Of a stretch of 11,791 nucleotides of DNA, positions 6,121 through 11,791 are shown in pieces. The stretch comes from Holosporales bacterium. Lineage in GTDB: Bacteria; Pseudomonadota; Alphaproteobacteria; BNTO01. The notes beneath the pieces are model-generated. The model was given only the letters and a program-made list of their open reading frames with translations, ran no database searches and was not told the DNA's origin. How positions within the stretch are numbered: position 1 is the stretch's first letter; each line of letters opens with the position of its first letter. The translations under genes were made by a program, and so were the position numbers. The stretch covers positions 1 to 11,791 of the forward strand of contig JAITOG010000109.1 of the NCBI GenBank assembly GCA_031290075.1, given 5' to 3'.

Positions 6121-8619
6121 TTAAAATAGTTTTTTCTGTGTTTCGTTGCTTTTTTCCAAAATTTTTGCCATTTTTTGTGGTTTTGGCTCATTACGAACCT
6201 CCTTTTCAAAAAAATTTAACAATTCCGTTGCTCTTAAAATTACAGCTTTAGGTAATCCCGCAAGTTGGGCAACATGAATTCCATAAGACCTTTTAGCAAC
6301 TCCATCTACAATTTTATGCAAAAAAATGATTTTGTTTTCCCATTCCTGAATTTCCGCAGTTACAGCAACCATAGCTGGCAATTTTTTCGTTAATTCAGTA
6401 ATTTCATGATAATGCGTAGCAAAAATTGTTCTACAGCCAATATTATTATATAAATATTCGCTAACAGCCCAAGCAATTGAAAGCCCATCATACGTAGCTG
6501 TTCCGCGCCCAATTTCATCTAAAATAACAAAAGATTTATCTGTTGCTTGGTGTAATATAGCTGCGGTTTCTATCATTTCAACCATAAAGGTGGACTTCCC
6601 CGAAGCAATATCATCGGATGATCCAATTCGGCTAAAAATACGGTCAACAATTCCTATTTTTGCGCGCGTTGCTGGAACAAAAAGGCCAGCTTGCGCCATA
6701 ATAATAATTAAAACATTTTGGCGCAAATAAGTGCTTTTCCCTGCCATATTTGGCCCTGTTACAATTAAAAATTGCCGCTTTTCTTTATCAAGGTAACAAT
6801 TATTTGCTGTAAATGAGCGCTCGTTACTTTGAAAAGCTAGCTCAACAATTGGATGCCGTCCTCCTTCTATTTCGATAGTTTGGTAGCTGGAAAGCTCAGG
6901 CCTTACGTAATTATTTTTCCTAGCCAAGTATGCCATAGAAGCAAAAAGATCGATTTCTGCAATAACTTTAGAAAGTTCTATTAAAGATTCTTTGAAAGAC
7001 AGAACTTCTTGGCATATCATATTAAACAATTCAATTTCCCTAAGATACGCTAGCTTCTCCGCATCATTAATAGATTTTTCCAAATCAACTAATTCAGGCG
7101 TTATATATCTTGTGCAGTTTGTTAATGTTTGGCGATGCACGAAATTATAAGGAACCTTTGAAACTTGCCCAGAACTTACTTCTATATAAATTCCCCAAAC
7201 ACTATTTCTTCCTATTCTAAGATTATTAATTCCAGTTTGTTGTATATACTGCTCTTGTATTTTCGCTAAACTTTCAGAGGAATTATTAAGTAAATACCGA
7301 TAATGTCGCAATTTTTCGTCAAAGGAATCCTTAATAAAGTTTCCATTCCTGGTTAATGCGGGAACTTCCTCATTAAGAATGCTATCTAAAAGATCTATTA
7401 GATGAGTATGGCTTGAAAGATTAGAAATCCATCGCTGCTCAGTTTTTTCATTTAATAAAACTTTTCCAGCTAAATCCGCTTTGTTTAAAGCAATTTTTAG
7501 AGATTGCAGATCTTTAGGGGTTGCTCTGTTTAAAGTTATTCTAGAAATAATTCTTTCTACATCTGGTAATTTTGACAGAATTTCGCGAATTTTTGACTCA
7601 ATTTGTGATTTTTTTAGAAAAAAATCGATTTTATTGAAACGTTCCTCAATTTTTTCAATATCAAGCAATGGTGAGATTATCCAACTTTGCAAAAGCCTAC
7701 GCCCAACAGTTGTTACAGTTTTATTAAGTGCTGAAAAAAGAGACATACCATTTTCAGACTGAGTTGACGAAATTTCAAGATTCCTACGCGTTGCTGCATC
7801 TATAGCCATAAATTCGTTTGAACAGATAATTTTTGGAGCTAAAAGGGAAATATTTTTATTGCATTGTGTTGTTGTTATATAGTCAACCAAAACCCCAGCA
7901 GCTTGAATTTCTGCTGTATTCATTTTGCAAAAAACATCTAAAGTTTTTACATTATAAATAGATTCCAGTAAATTCTTGGCATTTGTATTATTAAATCTAG
8001 CTTTTGGTAATAACGCTAACTTCTTTTTTAATCCTTCAAAATTTTGCATAAATTCTGAGAATGTTTCATCAGAAATAATAATTTCTGCAGGATTCCATCT
8101 TGCTAATACATTATTCAGCTCAGAAAGAAAGAAAGACTCAATACCAAAAAAACCAGTAGAAATATCTGCAATTGCTGCAGAAAATTTCCCTTTAGAGATT
8201 ATGGATATAGCCATAATATAATTAGGTTCTGCTGATAACAATTCTTCTTCTGTTATTGTTCCAGTAGTTACAATTCTTACTATATCGCGCTGAAGTGGTC
8301 CTTTTCCTCCGCGCTCTTTGGCTTGTTCAGGAGTTTCTATTTGATCGCAAATCGCAACTTTGTAGCCTTTTTGAATTAGTTTTGCCAAATAAAGTTCAAA
8401 AGAGTTAACGGGTACACCGCACATTGGAATATCTTGCCCTGCTTGCTTACCACGCTTAGTAAGGGTTATATCAAGCTCTTTTGAAGTAACTACGGCATCA
8501 TCAAAAAACATTTCAAAAAAGTCGCCCATTCTATAAAATAGAAGGCAATCTTTATGTTTATTTTTTATATCTATATATTGGCGTATTATTGGAGATGTAG
8601 CTTCATTATCTGTTGGCAT
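6121..8619 (-). CDS. mutS: DNA mismatch repair protein MutS
   Basis: An 832-residue cytoplasmic ATPase that recognises base mismatches and small loops and recruits MutL. The N-terminal mismatch-binding domain contains the F-x-E motif F34-F-E36 within YRMGDFFEMFFDDA, so it is a true MutS1 rather than MutS2. Connector (about 125-250) and core/lever/clamp domains (about 265-560) follow. The C-terminal ABC-type ATPase has Walker A GPNMAGKST (622-630), Walker B ILDEIGRGTATYDG (D701, E702) and ATHYHEIT. Length is near the usual ~850, with a short C-terminal tail. Start ATG 8619 matches the family N terminus, although no clear Shine-Dalgarno is seen. The gene stands alone, repeats on both sides, divergent from the deaminase-like gene. 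Confidence 0.97.
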   Translation of the reverse strand: MPTDNEATSPIIRQYIDIKNKHKDCLLFYRMGDFFEMFFDDAVVTSKELDITLTKRGKQAGQDIPMCGVPVNSFELYLAKLIQKGYKVAICDQIETPEQAKERGGKGPLQRDIVRIVTTGTITEEELLSAEPNYIMAISIISKGKFSAAIADISTGFFGIESFFLSELNNVLARWNPAEIIISDETFSEFMQNFEGLKKKLALLPKARFNNTNAKNLLESIYNVKTLDVFCKMNTAEIQAAGVLVDYITTTQCNKNISLLAPKIICSNEFMAIDAATRRNLEISSTQSENGMSLFSALNKTVTTVGRRLLQSWIISPLLDIEKIEERFNKIDFFLKKSQIESKIREILSKLPDVERIISRITLNRATPKDLQSLKIALNKADLAGKVLLNEKTEQRWISNLSSHTHLIDLLDSILNEEVPALTRNGNFIKDSFDEKLRHYRYLLNNSSESLAKIQEQYIQQTGINNLRIGRNSVWGIYIEVSSGQVSKVPYNFVHRQTLTNCTRYITPELVDLEKSINDAEKLAYLREIELFNMICQEVLSFKESLIELSKVIAEIDLFASMAYLARKNNYVRPELSSYQTIEIEGGRHPIVELAFQSNERSFTANNCYLDKEKRQFLIVTGPNMAGKSTYLRQNVLIIIMAQAGLFVPATRAKIGIVDRIFSRIGSSDDIASGKSTFMVEMIETAAILHQATDKSFVILDEIGRGTATYDGLSIAWAVSEYLYNNIGCRTIFATHYHEITELTKKLPAMVAVTAEIQEWENKIIFLHKIVDGVAKRSYGIHVAQLAGLPKAVILRATELLNFFEKEVRNEPKPQKMAKILEKSNETQKKLF

Positions 8620-8707
8620 AATTTTAATACAAAATGGCTTTCATTCTTTTATCTTTACAACACTTGTGCTAAAAATAGCATAATTTTTCAGTGCTTTGTT
8701 GTGGAAT

Positions 8708-8758
8708 TAAGAAGCGGTCTTCATGGATATTTTAACTAAGAGTTTTAAAGGAAAAACG
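8708..8758 (+). repeat. 51-bp dispersed motif D, copy 2
   Basis: It reads TAAGAAGCGGTCTTCA, then GGATATTTTAACT, then GGAAAAACG, matching 4445-4495 (minus strand) with about six differences. The right end merges into element A, sharing the bases ACG at 8756-8758. It has no coding content. Confidence 0.75.
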
Positions 8759-8977
8759 AAGCGCAGAACCGGAGTGTATCTAGATATATACTGGGTCCCC
8801 CAAAGAATGCGGATTTTAATTGCTGCCAATCCTTGAAATCCAAGAAGTTTGAATCCGCAATTTTTTGGGGTTTGGGTATACATGAGGGGCATTGTGGGAA
8901 ATCTGTGATTCTCTCCAAACCCCGTGAGGATTCTAGCATCGAAGCGACGAACAAATTTGCAGAAGAAATTGAGTTAC
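8756..8977 (+). repeat. Palindromic element A, copy 2, split by element B
   Basis: The outer parts (8756-8788 and 8879-8977) match the gltX insertion 2276-2404. The 90-bp element B separates them. Removing B plus one TA gives a 130-bp element collinear with the 129-bp gltX copy. The right part is open in the same reading frame as in gltX (KPREDSSIEATNKFAEEIEL) and runs on to a stop after HPWF, but no gene start or ribosome binding site is present, so it is probably not translated here. The region 8620-9328 otherwise contains no gene. Confidence 0.85.
8789..8878 (-). repeat. Element B nested in element A (90 bp, TA target duplication)
   Basis: On the minus strand it begins TACCCAAACCCC and ends GGACCCAGTA. 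It is about 90% identical to 6005-6093. TA at 8787-8788 and 8879-8880 is the duplicated target: the gltX copy of element A has a single TATA-type site at the equivalent point and serves as the unoccupied site. The ends form imperfect inverted repeats around GCGGATT / AATCCGC. Confidence 0.88.
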
Positions 8978-9017
8978 CAAGGAAGGCTATTCATCCATGG
9001 TTTTAAGAACCTGTTTT

Positions 9018-9048
9018 TAAGAAGATGTCTTCATGGATATTTTAACTA
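9018..9048 (+). repeat. Motif D, partial copy 3 (31 bp)
   Basis: It reads TAAGAAGATGTCTTCA then TGGATATTTTAACTA, with three differences from 8708-8738. It is cut at its right end by the TA-flanked hairpin beginning at 9049, which appears to have inserted into the motif. Confidence 0.65.
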
Positions 9049-9150
9049 TGCCCTCTCCACCTAAAGATTGAGAATTTTGACGGAAAGGCAGCTTAGGAAA
9101 TAAAAGCTTATCCTTCCTTTAAAAATTCTCAATCTTTAGTTGAGAGGGCA
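9049..9150. repeat. 102-bp hairpin element flanked by TA
   Basis: The arms of about 30 bp start TGCCCTCTC on both strands and include CTAAAGATTGAGAATTTT. The loop is about 40 bases. TA occurs at 9047-9048 and 9151-9152. Same architecture as the elements at 3760 and 4191, but its sequence is unrelated. Confidence 0.75.
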
Positions 9151-9275
9151 TACCTTCAGGATTTGGAGGAAAGTGGTTGTTTTTGTGTATTTTTTTAAAA
9201 AAACAATTTTTTTTCTGAAAATTAACTTATTTTAAACTTTTATTAATTAATATTAAATTATGAGACTGTTTTATT

Positions 9276-9311
9276 AACACTCCTAGTATCCACTAGGTCT
9301 TGTTAGTTTTT
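9276..9311 (+). promoter_or_regulatory. Leader hairpin before the deaminase-like gene
   Basis: AACA-CT-CCTAG, loop TATCCA, CTAGG-TC-TTGTT is followed by AGTTTTTT. This resembles an intrinsic terminator placed 18-30 nt before the start codon at 9329, so it could be an attenuator or the end of an upstream transcript. The AT-rich tract 9200-9265 just upstream includes TATTAAAT, a possible -10 box. Regulation is inference. Confidence 0.35.
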
Positions 9312-9328
9312 TAAAAAGAGATTTATTT

Positions 9329-9826
9329 ATGAATATTAATATGAAAAAATTTTTTAAATTAGGAATATTTGCAGCTGGATTGGCTGCAATGTTTTTTGTT
9401 GGGGATGTGAATGCTGCTGCACCTGCTGCTGGTGTTGGACATCCAGAAAGCCACTTGTTTGCAGGTGCAGTTATTGCAGATGAAGGGTTTAGATGGCGGA
9501 ATAGTTTTGATTTTACTGTAGATCTTGGAAATGGGGGAGGACAACAAACAATACTTCCTGCAAATTGGTGGTTTAATGATGGAACTGGGGTTGCTCCAGG
9601 TTTTGTACCTGGAGGTGGAGGATTTATTGCTAATGCAACAGCAAATGGAATACATGGTCATTTAAGTAATATTGTGAATATTGGACGAAATGCAGCAGTA
9701 GCAGGACCAGTACTAGGGCAAAATCATATGGCAGCTGCAGCAATTACAATAACTGTGTTCACATTTAACTTTTCGGCCTTTGAAGGCTCTGCAGCGCAGA
9801 GGCCCAAAATTGTAAAAATCAATTAA
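9329..9826 (+). pseudogene. Exported deaminase-like protein, 5' part (interrupted)
   Basis: This is the N-terminal 140 native codons of a gene that continues in the same frame after an 87-bp insertion. It starts at ATG 9329 (an AGAGA ribosome binding site lies about 8 bases upstream; ATG 9341 is an alternative). A signal peptide is evident: basic MKKFFK, a hydrophobic core, and a likely cleavage VNA|AAP after residue 29. The mature part is rich in Gly, Ala and Asn. From codon 141 on (about 9749) the sequence is element-derived (TVFTFNFSAFEGSAAQ) and ends at tandem stops TAA TGA (9824-9829). A 165-residue truncated, exported product could still be made, but it lacks the motif-bearing half. The family is not recognised by overall similarity; the deaminase idea rests on the 3' part. 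Confidence 0.7.
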
Positions 9827-9837
9827 TGAACAGGGTT
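9751..9837 (+). repeat. 87-bp palindromic element C, copy 2 (disrupts the gene)
   Basis: It is identical over all 87 bases to 4041-4127. AAT is duplicated at 9748-9750 and 9838-9840. Insertion plus duplication is 90 bp, so the reading frame is kept on both sides, but the element contributes TAA TGA in this frame. The perfect identity of the two copies suggests recent movement or recent conversion. Confidence 0.92.
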
Positions 9838-10978
9838 AATTGTTATAATAAATCCAAATAATGGTAATTTAGAAGCTTATAGTGAAGTAATTAGAGATAG
9901 TACTGCATTTCTTCCACTATTTCCTCCACCAGCTCCCATTACTGATCAAGTAGCAGTATCTATTCCTAGAATTAATTTAAGGAATCCTAGAACTACAAAT
10001 ATAATGAATGCTGGATTATCAATGTATTATGCAAGTACAAAAGTTCCAGTAGGTCCACCAGCTGGTGTAGCAGCAAATATTCTTGCAGGTCCAGTTGAAA
10101 CTCATGTTTTACAAACTGCTAATAATCTGTTAGGAGCACAAATTCCTGCAGTTATACCTGGACCTGGTGCAGTAGCAGGTGGAGGTTATGGATGTTGTGA
10201 AGGGCAGATTGTTGCAAGATTGTTTGATACAAATCCACCTGTTGATCCTGCTGCTCCAGGAACTTTGCTTCAGCCACTTTTTCCACAGGTTATAAGGAAT
10301 CTTCTTACTGAAGCAGAAGTTCAACGAGTTGCTGCAGGCCAAGCAAATCCAATAACAGGAGCTGATATTGTCCTTGTTGTTCTTCATATTCATTCTCATC
10401 AAGATCCTTGTGCAAAATGCTCAAAAGTTTTAAGTGGATTATCCAGACAAATGAATATGCCAGAACATGACCCAGCAAATCCTAATACAACTCAAACCCC
10501 AGCAATGACAACTCTATTAAATAATTGGGCAGGTGTAGGGCTTAATCCAGTGCCAGTAAATATCCGAATACCTGGTTTAATAGAAAACCTACATGATGGT
10601 GATGCTAAATTTTTAATAGAAGTTTCTTCTGATGTTCCATATTCATTTAATCTAGGAGGAGGAATAAGAGCATGTTCACATGCAGAAGTGGCTGGGCAAG
10701 ATGGTAACGGTGCAACACCTATAAATGTAAATATAGGTGGCGGTCCAATTAACTTTGCTGGGCCAGCTGGTCCTGCAGTTCCAGTTGCTGCTGGTGGTGC
10801 AGTAGGCCCACATCAACTTGCGATACTAGGAGGAACTTTCTTTCCAGCAACATTTCCACCATATGTAGTATATGGGAGGGTTGTTGCAGGAGGAGGTATT
10901 GCTGCTCCAGCAAATCCATGTGGTGTACCAGTATTAGCACATGTTGCAGCAGCTGGAAATTTAGGACAAGTACCTTAA
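9830..10978 (+). pseudogene. Exported deaminase-like protein, 3' part with C-x-E and PCxxC motifs
   Basis: This is the continuation of the 9329 frame; the joined protein would have about 519 residues. In joined numbering, GGYGCCEGQIVARLF carries C259-C-E261 and HIHSHQDPCAKCSKVLSGLS carries P330-C331-A-K-C334. This [H/C]-x-E ... P-C-x-x-C pair is the zinc-binding and proton-shuttling signature of the cytidine/nucleic-acid deaminase fold. Flanking strands fit that fold: AAAAITIVIINPNNGNLEAY before it, IVLVVLHIH leading into PCxxC, and FLIEVSSDVPYSF after it. The C-terminal ~90 residues are Gly/Pro/Ala-rich. There is an internal ATG at 10004 but no good ribosome binding site, so this half is probably not expressed. 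With a signal peptide at the start, the intact gene would have made an exported protein, perhaps an effector or toxin. Fold assignment is by motif only. Confidence 0.6.
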
Positions 10979-11010
10979 TTTCTTTAAAAACAATTTAACT
11001 GAGGTATGTA

Positions 11011-11056
11011 AAAAAAGAATGGAGATTCTCTAACAAAGACATCTCCATTACTTTCT
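11011..11056. terminator. Bidirectional terminator between convergent genes
   Basis: A perfect 9-bp stem AATGGAGAT / ATCTCCATT (11018-11026, 11041-11049) is followed on the minus strand by CTTTTTTT and on the plus strand by a weaker ACTTTCTT. It closes the 219-residue gene strongly and the deaminase-like gene more weakly. Confidence 0.7.
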
Positions 11057-11079
11057 TAACAATATGGATATTAATCTTC

Positions 11080-11739
11080 TTAAGAATTTGAAACAATTCT
11101 TTGAGCTTTAACATCCTCATTAGCCTTTTTTATTGCCAATATAAGACAATTACCTTGCGGTAAATTTTTATTATATTGTAAAACCTTTTGCCTTACATCC
11201 TCTGTATATCGTGCTGGATTGAAACTTACACTTACATATCCTCCTGCAAGAGAAATAACCTCAGCTGTAACTGGTTCATCATTATACAGTAACAAATTTG
11301 CAAATACTTGTTTATACTGGTCAAGATAACTACTTGCAGAAATAATTTTTTCACCCAATCCAAGAAGTCTTATACAAATATTTCCTAATATTTCATCAAC
11401 ATATGAGTAATTTCCAACTACCCATGATAATTCATCTCTAATTTCATCAAAATCTGCTAATTGACCAGCTAATGCAAGTAAAGTCTTTACATCCTTTGAA
11501 TCTGTTTTTGCAATTGCTTTTAAGCATTCTCTAACTTGCTCAACTACCCAATTCCCATCATACTTTGGATCATTAACCCAATCTGGTGCTAATACCTTCT
11601 TAAAGGTCACCTTCCCATATGGCCCATCCACAATCAGTTCAGGCAATAACACTTCTGGCTCTCTTTTCTCTCCAGCCACACACACTCCACTTCCAACAAT
11701 CCCTATCCCTAATAATACCCCAAAAAGCATTCCTTTCAT
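11080..11739 (-). CDS. Small exported protein of unknown function
   Basis: A 219-residue protein. The N terminus (MKGMLFGVLLGIGIVGSG) is a signal peptide with a likely cleavage CVA|GEK after residue 22. The Cys20 context (S-G-V-C) is a poor lipobox, so a lipoprotein is less likely. The mature chain has a short Pro/Val-rich start (PEVLLPELIVDGPYGKVTF) and is then mostly predicted helical, with no recognisable catalytic motif or internal repeat. The start is supported by a GAGGG ribosome binding site 4 nt before ATG 11739. It converges with the deaminase-like gene and ends at a shared terminator. An immunity or partner role for that gene is conceivable from position alone, but convergent genes are not co-transcribed, so I do not assign it. 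Confidence 0.8.
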   Translation of the reverse strand: MKGMLFGVLLGIGIVGSGVCVAGEKREPEVLLPELIVDGPYGKVTFKKVLAPDWVNDPKYDGNWVVEQVRECLKAIAKTDSKDVKTLLALAGQLADFDEIRDELSWVVGNYSYVDEILGNICIRLLGLGEKIISASSYLDQYKQVFANLLLYNDEPVTAEVISLAGGYVSVSFNPARYTEDVRQKVLQYNKNLPQGNCLILAIKKANEDVKAQRIVSNS

Positions 11740-11743
11740 AACG

Positions 11744-11748
11744 CCCTC
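11744..11748 (-). promoter_or_regulatory. Ribosome binding site of the small exported protein gene
   Basis: GAGGG on the minus strand, 4 nt before ATG 11739, is the clearest Shine-Dalgarno in the window and decides this start over the ATG three codons downstream. A TATAAA lies further upstream (near 11773), too close to the window edge to judge a promoter. Confidence 0.6.
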
Positions 11749-11791
11749 ATAAAAATAAACAATTTGTAACTTTATACAACAATTTTTATAT

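Noticed and set aside
8707..8954. Two overlapping minus-strand open frames of 61 and 69 codons
   Set aside because: They are translations of the repeats A, B and D. A similar frame (MFVASMLESS...) appears antisense to gltX at 2299-2484 only because the same repeat is present there.
10130..10402. Antisense open frames inside the deaminase-like gene (also 9359-9661 and 10749-10940)
   Set aside because: They are low-complexity antisense shadows of the Gly/Ala/Pro-rich coding strand, without ribosome binding sites.
10664..10702. C-S-H-A-E motif as the deaminase active site
   Set aside because: It follows the PCxxC motif, whereas in the deaminase fold the [H/C]-x-E motif comes first. The upstream C-C-E fits the order.
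11080..11739. Calling the small exported protein an immunity protein
   Set aside because: It is convergent with, not downstream in the operon of, the putative toxin gene, and has no recognised immunity family motif.

Overview
The window is AT-rich DNA from a proteobacterium. The complete housekeeping genes (a short bifunctional penicillin-binding protein, GluRS, TrmL, RecR, MutS) together with the dense load of small palindromic repeats and decayed genes fit a host-associated alphaproteobacterium of Rickettsiales/Holosporales type. That placement is inference; no rRNA marker is present.

Layout. Positions 1-3605 hold gltX followed 27 bp later by a class A penicillin-binding protein, both on the minus strand, ending in an intrinsic terminator at 57-86. 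Positions 3606-4492 hold no intact gene; they contain remnants of a decayed reading frame cut up by four palindromic elements. Positions 4493-5809 hold tRNA-Glu, tRNA-Cys, recR and trmL, all on the minus strand, with recR and trmL overlapping by 4 bp. Positions 5810-6120 hold an imperfect inverted repeat and a 89-bp element. mutS occupies 6121-8619 (minus). Positions 8620-9328 are a second repeat graveyard. Positions 9329-10978 are one plus-strand gene for a secreted protein of about 519 residues, broken by an 87-bp element. It carries a C-x-E ... P-C-x-x-C signature of zinc-dependent nucleotide/nucleic-acid deaminases. A convergent minus-strand gene (11080-11739) encodes a small exported protein of unknown function, with a bidirectional terminator between the two.

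The most notable content is a set of at least six non-autonomous palindromic repeat families, for which no transposase is present in the window. (A) A ~129-bp element sits inside gltX as translated sequence of about 43 codons and recurs in the mutS/deaminase intergenic region, where it is itself split by (B) a 90-bp element; the gltX copy is the empty site and shows a TA target duplication. B also stands alone beside mutS. (C) An 87-bp element occurs in two identical copies with clear 3-bp target duplications (ACT and AAT), one of which introduces stop codons into the deaminase-like gene. Long TA-flanked hairpins at 3760-3891, 4191-4361 and 9049-9150, and a 51-bp motif family (three copies, one abutting the trmL stop codon), complete the picture. 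In-frame insertion of a palindromic repeat into an essential gene resembles the Rickettsia palindromic elements (RPEs).
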